From Alcanivorax sp. 24 (GTDB taxonomy: Bacteria > Pseudomonadota > Gammaproteobacteria > Pseudomonadales > Alcanivoracaceae), in assembly GCF_004360225.1 (NCBI RefSeq), contig NZ_SNUA01000001.1, forward strand, positions 186,001 to 250,000: a stretch of DNA of 64,000 nt. Reading direction: 5' to 3'. The notes under the pieces were generated by a model that saw nothing but the letters and a program-made list of their open reading frames with translations, was not told the DNA's origin and did no database searches. This document shows, in pieces, positions 15,814 through 24,661 of the stretch (position 1 is its first letter; the number at the start of each line of letters is the position of its first letter). Position numbers and translations under genes: made by a program.

Positions 15814-15882
15814 GGCGTCCGGCGTCCGGCGTCCGGCGTCCGGCGTCCGGCGTCCGGCGTCCGGCGTCCGGCGTCCGGCGTC
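15814..15882. repeat. Heptanucleotide microsatellite (GGCGTCC), nine perfect copies
   Basis: GGCGTCC is repeated nine times from 15814 to 15876, then an incomplete tenth copy. It is the reverse complement of the GCCGGAC-type heptads found at 37714-37755. It ends two bases before a predicted speA -35 box. Confidence 0.95.
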
Positions 15883-15883
15883 T

Positions 15884-15911
15884 TTGCCACCCCTTCATGA
15901 TGGCCCATAAT
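15884..15911 (+). promoter_or_regulatory. Predicted speA promoter
   Basis: TTGCCA (15884-15889) and CATAAT (15906-15911) are separated by 16 bases and lie 40 bases upstream of the speA start. This sigma70-like site directly abuts the heptad microsatellite. Confidence 0.5.
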
Positions 15912-15950
15912 TGAGTCAGTCATTACTTCCCCACCAAGGATTGCCAGTCT

Positions 15951-17831
15951 ATGAGCACCGCCCCGGAACGCCCCTTTGACGCCATCTATAATGTGGATCG
16001 CTGGGGGGATGGCTATTTCCGTATCGATGACCAGGGACGCTTGTGTGTGCGACCACAGGGCGGCGATGGCGCCGAAGCGCCATTGGAGACGGTGCTGGAA
16101 GCCTGCCGAGGGGCTGGGTTGCGGCCTCCGGTGCTGGCCCGGTTTTCCGGCATTCTCAAGGACCGGGTGCGGCGTTTGTCCACGGCCTTCGGGGCCGCCA
16201 TCGATGATCTGGCATACCGGGGGGAGTACACGCCGGTTTATCCGATCAAGGTGAACCAGCAGCGCCGGGTCGTGCATGAGATCATCCGCGCCCGCGAGGA
16301 CGGTGATCGGGTCGGCCTGGAAGCAGGCTCGAAGCCCGAGTTGCTGGCGGTCTTGGCGTTGTCCAATCCTGGCGACACGGTGGTCTGCAACGGCTACAAG
16401 GACCGCGAATACCTCCGTCTGGCGCTGATGGGGCAGACCCTCGGGTTCAAGGTGCATATCGTGGTGGAAAAGCTCTCGGAGCTACCGCTGTTGCTGGAAG
16501 AGGCGGACCGGATCGGGGTGGAGCCGATCATTGGCCTGCGCGTGCGTCTGATGAACATCGGCAAGGGCAACTGGCAGAACACCGGGGGTGAGAAATCCAA
16601 ATTCGGTCTGAGCGCGCCGCAACTGATCGAGGCGGTGGCGCACTGCCGGAATGCCGGCAAATTGTCCTGTGTGCGCATGCTGCATTTTCACCTGGGCTCC
16701 CAGGTGGCCAACATCCAGGACATCAAGGCCGGTATGCGCGAGGCGGCCCGCTACTACGTGGAACTGCGTGGCCTGGGCGCGCCGGTGGATACCGTGGACG
16801 TGGGCGGCGGCCTCGGCGTGGACTACGAAGGCACGCACTCGCGCTCCTACTGCTCGATGAACTATGGCGTGGCCGATTACGCCTGGCACATTGTCCACAC
16901 CCTGGCCGAACAGTGTGCCGCCCATGACTTGCCGCACCCCGACGTGATTTCCGAGTCCGGCCGCGCGCTCACCGCCCATCATGCGGTGCTGTTGCTCAAT
17001 ATCACAGACGAAGAGCGACAGACCGTGGCGGAGGTGCAGCCGCCCGGTGACGACGACAGTGTGGAACTGCATGAACTGTGGCGGCTGAACGGTCAGTTGG
17101 AACGTGGGGAAGGCAACCTGCTGGAGCTGTATCCTGAGCTGATGGGCGCCTGGCAGGATCTGCAGCTGCGTTACCTCAATGGCGACCTCGGCATCGTTGA
17201 GCGTGCCCGCGCCGAGCAGCTGTACGTGAATGCGCTGCTGCGCTTGCGCCAGCGCCTGGATCCGCGCCGCCGGCAGCAGCGGGAATTGCTGGATCAGCTC
17301 AATGAACGTCTGGCCGACAAGCTGTTCGTGAACTTTTCCGTGTTCCAGTCCGTGCCAGACGTTTGGGGTATCGATCAGGTGTTTCCGGTGCTGCCTTTGT
17401 CCGGGCTCGATCAGCCGGCCACCCGCCGGGGGGTCTTGCAGGACATCACCTGTGACTCGGATGGCCGTATTGATCAGTACGTGGACGGCGAGGGCGTGGA
17501 GAGCAGCCTGCCGCTGCCGGAGACCCTGAATGGCCATCTTGGCATCTTCATGGTTGGCGCTTATCAGGAGATTCTTGGTGACATGCATAACCTGTTTGGT
17601 GATACCGACTCGGTGGATGTCACTGTCACGGAGAATGGCGACATTGAACTGGCCCACGCGATCCAGGGGGATACCGTCAGCACCGTGTTGCGTTACGTCA
17701 ATTTCGATCCGCAACGATTATTGGAAACCCTGGAGAACCGGTGCCGGGACGCCCATCTGGACGAATCACGCCGGCAGGTCTTTTTGAACGATATTCGCGA
17801 TGGTCTGGCTGGCTACACTTATCTGGAATAA
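15951..17831 (+). CDS. speA: Biosynthetic arginine decarboxylase
   Basis: SpeA is a PLP-dependent fold-III decarboxylase that converts arginine to agmatine, the first step of the agmatine route to putrescine. The 626-residue protein has the PLP lysine at K100 in YPIKVNQQ and a glycine-rich phosphate-binding region VDVGGGLGVDYEGT. The later SVFQSVPDVWGIDQVFPVLP segment holds the conserved substrate-site cysteine region as S/D rather than the usual CSxF; the rest of the family ending is intact. The start follows AAGGA at 15936-15940. No agmatinase or agmatine deiminase gene is in the window. Confidence 0.95.
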   Translation: MSTAPERPFDAIYNVDRWGDGYFRIDDQGRLCVRPQGGDGAEAPLETVLEACRGAGLRPPVLARFSGILKDRVRRLSTAFGAAIDDLAYRGEYTPVYPIKVNQQRRVVHEIIRAREDGDRVGLEAGSKPELLAVLALSNPGDTVVCNGYKDREYLRLALMGQTLGFKVHIVVEKLSELPLLLEEADRIGVEPIIGLRVRLMNIGKGNWQNTGGEKSKFGLSAPQLIEAVAHCRNAGKLSCVRMLHFHLGSQVANIQDIKAGMREAARYYVELRGLGAPVDTVDVGGGLGVDYEGTHSRSYCSMNYGVADYAWHIVHTLAEQCAAHDLPHPDVISESGRALTAHHAVLLLNITDEERQTVAEVQPPGDDDSVELHELWRLNGQLERGEGNLLELYPELMGAWQDLQLRYLNGDLGIVERARAEQLYVNALLRLRQRLDPRRRQQRELLDQLNERLADKLFVNFSVFQSVPDVWGIDQVFPVLPLSGLDQPATRRGVLQDITCDSDGRIDQYVDGEGVESSLPLPETLNGHLGIFMVGAYQEILGDMHNLFGDTDSVDVTVTENGDIELAHAIQGDTVSTVLRYVNFDPQRLLETLENRCRDAHLDESRRQVFLNDIRDGLAGYTYLE

Positions 17832-17863
17832 TCGCCTCCATAGATTGGAAAGGAGATCAGTGC

Positions 17864-18316
17864 ATGGATGAGAAGGAACGTCAGCGTTATCAGGCGGTGC
17901 TGGAGCGGCTTGACCGGTTCAGCACCTGGACTGATTCCAGTATCGGTATTCCTTTCACCCGCTTTCGTATCGGCCTGGAAGCCCTTGTCGGCCTGATTCC
18001 CGGTATCGGCGATGTGGTGGGCTTGCTGTTGTCCGGCTATGTGCTGCTGCAAGCCCGGAAAGTGGGTGCCAGCGGCAAGGTCAAACGGCGTATGGTGCGC
18101 AATATCCTGGTGGACTTTCTCGGCGGCCTGCTGCCGGTGGTGGGCGATGCCTTCGACGCGGTGTTCAAAGCGAATACGCGCAATACCCGATTGCTGCGTG
18201 AATACCTCCACGAGCAATTGGAGGAAGAACCCCGGCAGCGTTTCCCCTGGCGGCCGTTCATCGGATTGTGCCTGTTGTTCGGGCTCATCACCGCTCTGGT
18301 TATGTGGATCTGGTGA
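17864..18316 (+). CDS. DUF4112 family membrane protein
   Basis: A 150-residue protein of the DUF4112 family. It contains the hallmark IGLEALVGLIPGIGDVVGLLLSGYVLLQAR, followed by NILVDFLGGLLPVVGDAFDAVFKANTRN, and a C-terminal transmembrane segment (FIGLCLLFGLITALVMWIW). Two or three hydrophobic hairpins suggest membrane association. The ATG at 17864 follows AAAGGAGA. It lies 32 bases after speA on the same strand and may share its transcript. Its function is unknown. Confidence 0.85.
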   Translation: MDEKERQRYQAVLERLDRFSTWTDSSIGIPFTRFRIGLEALVGLIPGIGDVVGLLLSGYVLLQARKVGASGKVKRRMVRNILVDFLGGLLPVVGDAFDAVFKANTRNTRLLREYLHEQLEEEPRQRFPWRPFIGLCLLFGLITALVMWIW

Positions 18317-18332
18317 CCGCGCGGTGATGGTG

Positions 18333-18965
18333 TCAACGGCGCTGTAGATACCACAGTAGCGACTGCCGCGGGCCCGGAGCCAGGTGTCGTGCCCGTTGTC
18401 GCAAATCGGCAAGGGAGCCTCCCAACCGCTGGTGCCGATGGCAGTGGACTTGCAACAGGAAATCGGCGAGTGCGCCCTCGCTATCCAGATCGCTGTCGTT
18501 GCACAGCGGCAAGGCCGGCCGGCGAGTATGAAGCCGGGCGGCGAAAGCGCCGCTGGTGACACCGACTTCCGCGCCGCTCTCGTTGTGCAGCGGTGTGGTG
18601 CCAAAGCCGCAGCTGGGCGAGCGCGATTTCAACACCATGCCATCCAGTGCCGGCGCCAGGCTGTCGGCGTACTCCGACAGAGCATCACTGAAATCATCGT
18701 CCGGCGCGGCCAGGCCGCGCACCCGTTGCGCTCCACCCACAAGCACCACCTGGATCGGAGGGCGGGGCACCGGCAGGCCGATGGCGGTTTCTGGACACAG
18801 TGGCACCAGGGTGACCCGGGCCGCCAGGGTGTTGGCCACGGCGGTGTGGTATTTGTGGCCGCCATCGTAGCGCACCGGTTGGCCCAGCAGGCAGGCGCTG
18901 GCCGCCACCCGGGGCTGTTCCAGAGCGGATTCGAAGCCCATTTCCTCGAGCAATTCCGTTAGCAT
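18333..18965 (-). CDS. DUF523 domain-containing protein
   Basis: A 210-residue protein with the DUF523 signature: SACLLGQPVRYDGGHK near residue 23, VPLCPE at about 55, and LKSRSPSCGFG at about 112. The conserved cysteines in these motifs suggest a metal- or Fe-S-binding site; DUF523 proteins are linked to 2-thiouracil desulfurisation-type chemistry in some bacteria, but the role here is not known. It converges with DUF4112 (16-base gap) and is divergent from the dehydrogenase gene at 19001 with only 35 bases between starts. Confidence 0.85.
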   Translation of the reverse strand: MLTELLEEMGFESALEQPRVAASACLLGQPVRYDGGHKYHTAVANTLAARVTLVPLCPETAIGLPVPRPPIQVVLVGGAQRVRGLAAPDDDFSDALSEYADSLAPALDGMVLKSRSPSCGFGTTPLHNESGAEVGVTSGAFAARLHTRRPALPLCNDSDLDSEGALADFLLQVHCHRHQRLGGSLADLRQRARHLAPGPRQSLLWYLQRR

Positions 18966-19000
18966 AGTGGCCCGTCCGGTTTCATAACGAAGGATCTCCC

Positions 19001-19969
19001 ATGCAAGGCGTATTTCTCGACATCGAAACCATCAAGCCCTCCGAGCTGGATCTGTCGGCGCTGCGCACCGCGCTGTCCGGTTGGACCTTCCATGATCGCA
19101 CTGCCCCGGAGCAGGTGGCCGAACGTCTGGCCGGCGCCGCCGTGGCGGTGACCAACAAGGTGGTCATCGACCGGGCGGTGATGGACGCTTGCCCGGACCT
19201 CAAGTTTATCGGTATCTCCGCCACCGGCACCAACAATGTGGATCTGGAGGCGGCTCGGGAAAAAGGCATCGTGGTCAGCAATGTGGTGGGCTACTCCACC
19301 GCCACCGTGGCTCAGCACGCGGTGGCACTGATGCTGGGCCTGGCCACGCAATGGCACCGCTACGATCGGGATGCCCAACAGGGGCGCTGGAGCGAGTCGA
19401 CCATGTTTTGCCGCATGGACTACCCGGTGGTGGATCTGGCCGGCCGTACCCTCGGTATTATCGGCTACGGTGCTCTGGGACAGCGGGTGGCGGCCATTGC
19501 CCGGGCAATGGGAATGGACGTGCTGGTGGCCGCGTCGTTGCGCCCTGGCGCGAGCCCGGCACCGGATCGGGTACCGCTGCCGGAATTTCTTCGTCGCGCC
19601 GATGTCGTCAGTTTGCATTGCCCGCTCACCGCCGACACCCAGGGGCTGGTCAACGATGAGTTCCTGGCCGCCCTGCGTCCCGGCGCTTTCCTGATCAATA
19701 CCGCCCGCGGGCCCTTGGTGGATGAAGCAGCGCTGGAGCGCTCATTGCGGGCGGGGCATCTGGGCGGTGCCGCCCTCGACGTGCTCAGCCAGGAGCCGCC
19801 ACCGGCGGATCACCCTCTGCTCAGCGGTGAGGTGCCGAATCTGATCGTCACTCCGCACAGTGCCTGGGTCAGTACCGAATGCCGCCAGCGTATGGTCGAC
19901 CAGGTCGTGGAAAACATCCATGCCTGGCGGAACGGACAGCCGGTCAATGTCGTCAACCAGGGGGGATGA
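19001..19969 (+). CDS. D-2-hydroxyacid dehydrogenase (glycerate dehydrogenase-like)
   Basis: A 322-residue NAD(P)-dependent D-isomer-specific 2-hydroxyacid dehydrogenase. The Rossmann motif LGIIGYGALGQRVA lies near residues 150-163. The catalytic Arg is expected in NTARGPLVDE, Glu in LDVLSQEPP and His in VTPHSAW, all present. The closest named relatives are hydroxypyruvate/glycerate dehydrogenases of the HprA type, but the substrate cannot be read from sequence. AGGATCTCCC upstream supplies a weak ribosome site. The YjbQ gene follows after 3 bases, so the two are an operon. Confidence 0.9.
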   Translation: MQGVFLDIETIKPSELDLSALRTALSGWTFHDRTAPEQVAERLAGAAVAVTNKVVIDRAVMDACPDLKFIGISATGTNNVDLEAAREKGIVVSNVVGYSTATVAQHAVALMLGLATQWHRYDRDAQQGRWSESTMFCRMDYPVVDLAGRTLGIIGYGALGQRVAAIARAMGMDVLVAASLRPGASPAPDRVPLPEFLRRADVVSLHCPLTADTQGLVNDEFLAALRPGAFLINTARGPLVDEAALERSLRAGHLGGAALDVLSQEPPPADHPLLSGEVPNLIVTPHSAWVSTECRQRMVDQVVENIHAWRNGQPVNVVNQGG

Positions 19970-19972
19970 GCC

Positions 19973-20398
19973 ATGTGGTATCAGCAGACCATCACCCTGA
20001 AGCCCCGGGCCCGGGGCTTCCACCTGATCACCCGCGAAGTGGTCGAAGCGCTGCCGGAATTGGGCCGTTACCGGGTGGGGCTGCTGCATTTGTTCATCCA
20101 GCACACTTCCGCCTCCCTGGCCGTCAACGAAAACGCGGACCCGGATGTGCGCGGTGATCTGGAGCGCCATTTCAATGTGATGGTGCCGCCGGACGCGCCG
20201 CACTACGAGCACACCCTGGAAGGGCCGGATGACATGCCCGCGCATATCAAGAGCGTGCTGATCGGGCCGTCGCTGTCCGTGCCGCTCCACGACGGGACCC
20301 TGGCCCTGGGCACCTGGCAGGGAATCTATCTGTGCGAGCACCGGGATCACGGCGGTGCGCGCAAAATAGTGGCGACCTTGCAGGGCGACGCGGGATAG
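19973..20398 (+). CDS. yjbQ: YjbQ/UPF0047 family protein
   Basis: This 141-residue protein matches the UPF0047/YjbQ family, annotated as secondary thiamine-phosphate synthase because overexpressed homologues rescue thiE mutants weakly. Family motifs present are [59 protein letters not shown]. Histidines in these motifs form the known metal site. It is coupled to the upstream dehydrogenase. The physiological reaction is not established. Confidence 0.92.
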   Translation: MWYQQTITLKPRARGFHLITREVVEALPELGRYRVGLLHLFIQHTSASLAVNENADPDVRGDLERHFNVMVPPDAPHYEHTLEGPDDMPAHIKSVLIGPSLSVPLHDGTLALGTWQGIYLCEHRDHGGARKIVATLQGDAG

Positions 20399-20419
20399 CG
20401 GAAGACGTTGCTGATACGC

Positions 20420-20485
20420 CGCCCGGGCCACTTCCACAGCAACTTCGAAGAAACACTGTGGGAGCGGCCCTGGCCGCGAATCAGC
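20420..20485. repeat. REP-like palindromic element, degenerate copy
   Basis: Contains CTTCCACAG facing CTGTGGGAGCGGCC and the GGCCCTGGCCGCGAAT core, a weaker version of the CTGTGGGAAGC repeat family seen elsewhere in the window. It lies between the convergent yjbQ and DUF2057 genes. Confidence 0.7.
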
Positions 20486-20524
20486 GCCAGCGCCGCGTGA
20501 GCGCGGGCTGCTGGCGGTCAGAGC

Positions 20525-21247
20525 TTACTTGGAAATCCACTGCAGGAACTCGCGACGCTCCTCGGGCGTGGCCTGGTTCCACTGGGCTTTCAGGGTATCC
20601 ACATAGCTGCCGGCCGGTGCCGCCGGTGCCGGAGAGGAGGAAGGAGCGGGGGCCGGAGCCGGCGCGGAGGCCGCTTCCTGGGGCGCGATCACGGCGGCGG
20701 GCTTGGGCGCTACCGCTTCGCTGGTGGAGGATTCCACCTCGGTGCCGGTGAGTGGCGCCAGAATGCTGCGCTTGAGCACCAGGCCACTGGGCTGGGTCGG
20801 GGTCTTTTCGCCGGTGGCGGTGTTCTCCACCCAGCCGGAGAAGTTGTTCGCCAGCTCCCGGGCTTCGCGGGCGTTTTCCGGCTGCTTGTAGTTCATGGCG
20901 TAGGACTGGCCGGCCTTGCCGCTGACCGGGAAAATCACCGGGTCGGACTTCATTACTTCGTGGCTTTCCGAGTTCAGATCCCACAGTTCCTTGTAGTAGG
21001 CCACGATTTCATAGGTGCCGGGGGTCAGCTTCAGATCCTTGTGGGAGGTATTGAAGAAGGTGTTGGCGCCTTTTACCTCCTGGCCATTGATGGTGACGAC
21101 TTCCATCTGGGTCGGGACCCGCACCGTCAAGACCTGGGTGTCCGGCTTTTTCGGACCATCATAAAGCTGAACCACCGGATTGCGCGCGCAAGCGGTGAGG
21201 GCCAGGGTGGCGAAGATCAGGATCAGAAGAGAACGCGGAGAAGGCAT
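20525..21247 (-). CDS. DUF2057 family lipoprotein-like protein
   Basis: A 240-residue exported protein. The N-terminus MPSPRSLLILIFATLALTAC is a lipoprotein signal with a Cys at residue 20. The following region (VQLYDGPKKP, VTINGQEVKG, LTPGTYEIVAYYKELWD) matches the DUF2057/YccT family. The C-terminal third has an Ala/Pro-rich linker and then a charged segment (YVDTLKAQWNQATPEERREFLQWI), an addition not typical of the short YccT proteins. ATG 21247 with GGGAG upstream is preferred over longer in-frame starts. Role unknown; probably cell-envelope stress related. Confidence 0.8.
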   Translation of the reverse strand: MPSPRSLLILIFATLALTACARNPVVQLYDGPKKPDTQVLTVRVPTQMEVVTINGQEVKGANTFFNTSHKDLKLTPGTYEIVAYYKELWDLNSESHEVMKSDPVIFPVSGKAGQSYAMNYKQPENAREARELANNFSGWVENTATGEKTPTQPSGLVLKRSILAPLTGTEVESSTSEAVAPKPAAVIAPQEAASAPAPAPAPSSSPAPAAPAGSYVDTLKAQWNQATPEERREFLQWISK

Positions 21248-21352
21248 GGTGAACTCCCGATAAAACAGGCCCGACAGTGTGCCGATGGCCGGTGAAGGTT
21301 TTATGACAACATTCCATGGCGGTATAGGCCACGGTGGCAAGAACGGGGCGGG

Positions 21353-21688
21353 TTAAAAGCCCCAGGTTTCCAGATTGGCCGGTGGCTGGCCGCGATTCAG
21401 CTTGTCCAGACCGCGCAGACCCCGTATTACCCACCACACCACCGTGATGGTCAACAGTACCCAGCCGATCAGCGCCAGCGTGGTCAGCCCGGAGATAAAG
21501 TAATACAACAGGCCGATCCAGAATGTCCGGTACTGGAAGCGAAAATGCGCGCGGACCGGGTCGTCGGTCTGCGGTGCATGAAGGTGCGCGATCACCACCG
21601 CCACCAGCGCGGTAAGGCCGCCGGTAAGGATGCCCAGAAGAAGCAAAACATAGGCCAGTTTGCACAGCTGGGTATGATTATCCGGCAT
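21353..21688 (-). CDS. Small DUF4870-like membrane protein
   Basis: A 111-residue protein with three hydrophobic segments: LAYVLLLLGILTGGLTALVAVVI, TFWIGLLYYFISGLTTLALI, and VLLTITVVWWVIRGL. The order and RGLRGLDKLNRGQPP tail resemble DUF4870-type inner-membrane proteins. ATG 21688 follows AGGAGA. It is on the same strand as the downstream DUF2057 gene and the upstream metallo-hydrolase gene, with gaps of 105 and 77 bases. Function unknown. Confidence 0.8.
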   Translation of the reverse strand: MPDNHTQLCKLAYVLLLLGILTGGLTALVAVVIAHLHAPQTDDPVRAHFRFQYRTFWIGLLYYFISGLTTLALIGWVLLTITVVWWVIRGLRGLDKLNRGQPPANLETWGF

Positions 21689-21765
21689 TGAGGGTCTCCT
21701 GATCGGCCGGGCGGGAACCGAACAGCACCTTACCCCGGCCCCTGTTGTAAATGAAGCCTTGACCC

Positions 21766-22407
21766 TTAGCCGCGATGATCGGCGACGAAAGGGTTGTGCT
21801 GGCGCTCGTGGCCGATGGTGGACATTGGTCCGTGCCCGGGGATGAACGCCACGTCGTCGCCCAGGGTGAACAGCTTGGTCTGGATGGCGTCGATCAGGGT
21901 CGGGTAGTCGCCCCGGGGGAAGTCGGTACGGCCGATGGAGCCGTTGAACAGCACGTCGCCGACCACCGCCAGTCCGGCTTCCGGCTGGAAGAACACCACA
22001 TGCCCGGGAGTATGGCCGGGGCAATGCAAGACCTTGAGTTCCGTCGTGCCGACAGTGACGGTATCGCCGTGTTCCAGCCAGCGGGCGGGGGTGAAGGGGC
22101 GAGCGGGCGGAAAACCCATCATCTGCGACTGTTGTGGCAGCATGTCGATCCAGAACTGGTCGTCACGATGGGGCCCTTCGATCGGTACGCCCAGTGCTTC
22201 CGCCAGGTCCGCGACACCGCCCACGTGATCCAGATGAGCGTGGGTCACCAGGATCTTTTCCGCCTTGCCACCGAGCTGCTCGAGAGCCTGGTGGATGCGG
22301 GGCAAATCGCCGCCGGGGTCGACGATGGCGACCTTGCCGGTGTCCTCGCACACCAGGAAAGAACAGTTCTGTTCATAAGGGGTAACGGGCAGAATGGCGT
22401 ATTTCAT
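21766..22407 (-). CDS. MBL-fold metallo-hydrolase (GloB/YcbL-like)
   Basis: A 213-residue metallo-beta-lactamase-fold hydrolase. Zinc ligands are visible: THAHLDH near residues 55-61, CPGHTPGH near 128-135 (His), GDVLF with the bridging Asp, and the final His in FIPGHGP near 190. This pattern and length match type II glyoxalases of the YcbL class, which hydrolyse thioesters such as S-lactoylglutathione; the natural substrate is uncertain. It is divergent from the SDR at 22468 with a 60-base gap. Confidence 0.9.
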   Translation of the reverse strand: MKYAILPVTPYEQNCSFLVCEDTGKVAIVDPGGDLPRIHQALEQLGGKAEKILVTHAHLDHVGGVADLAEALGVPIEGPHRDDQFWIDMLPQQSQMMGFPPARPFTPARWLEHGDTVTVGTTELKVLHCPGHTPGHVVFFQPEAGLAVVGDVLFNGSIGRTDFPRGDYPTLIDAIQTKLFTLGDDVAFIPGHGPMSTIGHERQHNPFVADHRG

Positions 22408-22467
22408 GGCGAATCGGCTTTGAAAAACGGGGCCGACAGTATAACCCGAACAGGAAGGAGAGCAGTG

Positions 22468-23223
22468 ATGAGTTCATCTCCCGTGGCCATTGTGACCGGC
22501 GCCGGTACCGGAATCGGACGCGCGGTGATGCTGGCGCTGGTGAGCGCCGGTTATCGCGTGGGAGCCGCCGGCCGTAATGGCGAGCGTCTGCAACAGGGGC
22601 TGGCGGACGCCGGGTTGGGGCCGGATCAGGCGCTGGCCATCGCCACCGATATCACCGACCCGGATTCGGTGAAGGCCCTGTTCACCAAGGTGAAGGAGCA
22701 GTACGGCCGGCTCGATCTGTTGTTCAACAACGCCGGTATCGGCGCTCCGCCGGTGCCGCTGGAAGAGCTGTCGGTGAAACACTGGCGGGCGGTGGTGGAC
22801 ACCAATCTGACTGGAGCCTTTCTGTGCACCCAGGAGGCGTTTCGCATCATGAAAGAGCAGAGCCCACAAGGCGGGCGTATCATCAACAACGGCTCGATCT
22901 CCGCCACCTCGCCGCGACCGCGCTCGGCCCCCTACACCGCCACCAAGCACGCCATGACCGGGCTGACCAAATCCACCTCGCTGGATGGTCGCGCTTACAA
23001 CATCGCCTGCGGCCAGATCGACATCGGCAACGCCGCTACCGAAATGACCGAGCCGATGCGGCGCGGCATTCCCCAGGCCAACGGCGATATCCTGGTGGAG
23101 CCGATGATGGACGTGGCCCATGTGGCCGACGCGGTGGTGCACATGGCGCGGCTACCACTGGACGCCAACGTGCAGTTCATGACCATCATGGCCACCAAAA
23201 TGCCGTTTGTCGGGCGGGGCTGA
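22468..23223 (+). CDS. SDR-family NAD(P)-dependent oxidoreductase
   Basis: A 251-residue classical short-chain dehydrogenase. The cofactor motif TGAGTGIG is at residues 10-17, NNAG at about 91, catalytic Ser in [23 protein letters not shown], and YTATK supplies Tyr and Lys. All catalytic residues are present. CAGGAAGGAGAG precedes the ATG; the reading frame is open far upstream through the opposite-strand hydrolase gene, but that part is not coding. The substrate is unknown. A strong REP palindrome lies downstream. Confidence 0.9.
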   Translation: MSSSPVAIVTGAGTGIGRAVMLALVSAGYRVGAAGRNGERLQQGLADAGLGPDQALAIATDITDPDSVKALFTKVKEQYGRLDLLFNNAGIGAPPVPLEELSVKHWRAVVDTNLTGAFLCTQEAFRIMKEQSPQGGRIINNGSISATSPRPRSAPYTATKHAMTGLTKSTSLDGRAYNIACGQIDIGNAATEMTEPMRRGIPQANGDILVEPMMDVAHVADAVVHMARLPLDANVQFMTIMATKMPFVGRG

Positions 23224-23262
23224 GAGCGAGAAGACCTGAAATCGGAGGCTGCCACGCCGTGG

Positions 23263-23350
23263 CTGTGGGAAGCTTGCTTGCAAGCGAATTGGCCTGGTTC
23301 CTCAAGAATTCGCTTGCAAGCAAGCTTCCCACAGAGACTTCGTAGTCCGC
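23263..23350. repeat. REP/BIME palindrome with perfect 28-base arms
   Basis: The arm at 23263-23290 (starting CTGTGGGAAGCTTGCTTGC) is repeated as an exact inverted copy at 23307-23334 with a 16-base spacer. AGACTTCGTAGTCC follows, matching the outer flank of other copies. It sits between convergent genes and may act as a terminator-like structure. Confidence 0.95.
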
Positions 23351-23385
23351 TCCGCGGGAAGCGGCCGATCGGTGCCGAACAGGCC

Positions 23386-24573
23386 TTAGCCGGCCTGTTC
23401 CGACCGTTCCAGTTCGGCCAGGATTTCCTCGTTATGCTCGCCGAGACGCGGCGGTGGTCGGCGCAGGCTGCCCGGGGTGCGCGACAGATTCACCGGGGCC
23501 GTCGCCAGTAGCGCTTCCTTGTCCAGTCCAGGAATGGTCATTGGCTGCAGCATGCCGGTGGCCTGAACCTGGGGATGAGCCAGGGACTGCGCCGGAGACA
23601 GCACCGGTGCCGAGGGGATGCGCGCCTCCGCCAGCGCGTCCAGTGCCTCGTCGAGGGTGCGTTCCGCGCACCAGGCGGCGATGCGTTCACACAGTTCCTC
23701 GCCATGGGCGCCGCGCCCCTCATCGTCCTGGAAGCGGGGATCTTCCAGCCACTGCGGCTCATCGATCAGTTTTGCCAGCCGGCGGAACAGGGGATTGCCC
23801 ACCGCCTGCAGCACCAGCCAGCCGTCACGGGCTTCGAACAGATCGCCGGGGTTGGTGAAAATGCCCCGGTTGCCCGCCGGCTGACGGTCGCTGGCGATCA
23901 GATGCTGTTCCACCAGGGGCTGGGCGTGGGCGGACAGCGCGGTATTCAGCAGGGCCCCGGTGACCTCCTGACCACGTCCGCTGAGATTGCGTTCCATCAA
24001 CGCCAGCAGGGTGCCGAAAGCCGCGTGGGTGGCGGTGGCGTGGTCCACCCAGTTGACCTGGGTGCGGCGGGGCTTGCCGTCCTCGCCACTGAGGTATACG
24101 CCGCCGCACATCACCTGGCCGATACTGTCGAAGCCGGGGCGGGTGCTCCACGGACCTTCCTGACCGTAGGCGCTGAGGTTGACCAGAATGATATCCGGCT
24201 TGATGGCGCTGAGCGTGGCGTAATCCAGGCCCATTTTGCGCAGGGTGGTGGGGGGCAGATTGGCCACCACCACATCGGTGTTGGCCAGCAGCCGGCGCAC
24301 GATGGCGCGGCCCTCGTCGCTGGTCACGTCCAGGGCCAGCGAGCGTTTATTGCGGTTCATTTGCAGATACAAGGCACCGGTGCCGTCGTCAGTCACCGGC
24401 ATCAGGAAACGGTCTTCCGCGCCTTCCGGGCGTTCCACCCGGATCACATCGGCGCCGAACTCCGCCAACAGCGCGGCGCAAAAAGGGCCGGCGATGAAAC
24501 GGCCGAAATCCAGAACACGGACACCGGTCAGCGGCCCCGCGTTGCCGCCAGCGGGCGGTGTTGTTGTACTCAT
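23386..24573 (-). CDS. CaiB/BaiF family CoA-transferase
   Basis: A 395-residue class III CoA-transferase, which moves CoA between acyl-CoA and carboxylic acids. Family landmarks: LTGVRVLDFGRFIAGPFCAALLAEFGADVIRVE at the N-terminus, NRNKRSLALDV, and NWVDHATATHAAFG, whose Asp is the expected catalytic aspartate. The substrates are unknown. It is divergent from a TetR regulator (88-base gap) and, with the nearby nitronate monooxygenase, probably forms a catabolic group controlled by it. Confidence 0.92.
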   Translation of the reverse strand: MSTTTPPAGGNAGPLTGVRVLDFGRFIAGPFCAALLAEFGADVIRVERPEGAEDRFLMPVTDDGTGALYLQMNRNKRSLALDVTSDEGRAIVRRLLANTDVVVANLPPTTLRKMGLDYATLSAIKPDIILVNLSAYGQEGPWSTRPGFDSIGQVMCGGVYLSGEDGKPRRTQVNWVDHATATHAAFGTLLALMERNLSGRGQEVTGALLNTALSAHAQPLVEQHLIASDRQPAGNRGIFTNPGDLFEARDGWLVLQAVGNPLFRRLAKLIDEPQWLEDPRFQDDEGRGAHGEELCERIAAWCAERTLDEALDALAEARIPSAPVLSPAQSLAHPQVQATGMLQPMTIPGLDKEALLATAPVNLSRTPGSLRRPPPRLGEHNEEILAELERSEQAG

Positions 24574-24597
24574 GATCTCTCCCGATATCGGTCTTTG

Positions 24598-24625
24598 TTA
24601 TCGTTTACACTATAAATCCATAACC
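24598..24625. promoter_or_regulatory. Putative TetR operator between CoA-transferase and tetR
   Basis: The intergenic segment contains GTTATCGTTTACACTATAAA followed by TCCATAAC, so GTTAT and ATAAC form outer arms around a GTTTAC box. GTTTAC is the reverse complement of the GTAAAC repeats at 25385-25421, which suggests one regulator acts at both places. Confidence 0.45.
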
Positions 24626-24661
24626 GAGGTCCGCGCCAATGGCGTAACTGGGGAGAGCCGG

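Larger units (their letters stand above)
15125..15882. repeat. Composite intergenic repeat element A between speE and speA
   Basis: The left end (15125-15166) has two GCYRGAC heptads followed by a conserved 27-base segment that begins GCTGAAGTCAAAACCCGGGG. The right part (about 15690-15882) carries a segment shared with 38043-38113, including AAAAAAGCGTTTTAGTGCTT and GGTCTGGTTTTGCATTA, and ends in a heptad microsatellite. The same two ends bound the element at 37714-38117. Between them lie REP-like palindromes and a 92-base tandem repeat. A hairpin AAAATTGC-CGGGA-GCAATTTT sits at 15181-15201. No transposase gene is present, so any mobility would be non-autonomous. Confidence 0.8.

Noticed and set aside
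21775-22467. In-frame 231-codon extension of the SDR gene
   Set aside because: It is antisense to the GloB-like hydrolase, and the SDR family starts at ATG 22468 with a good ribosome site.
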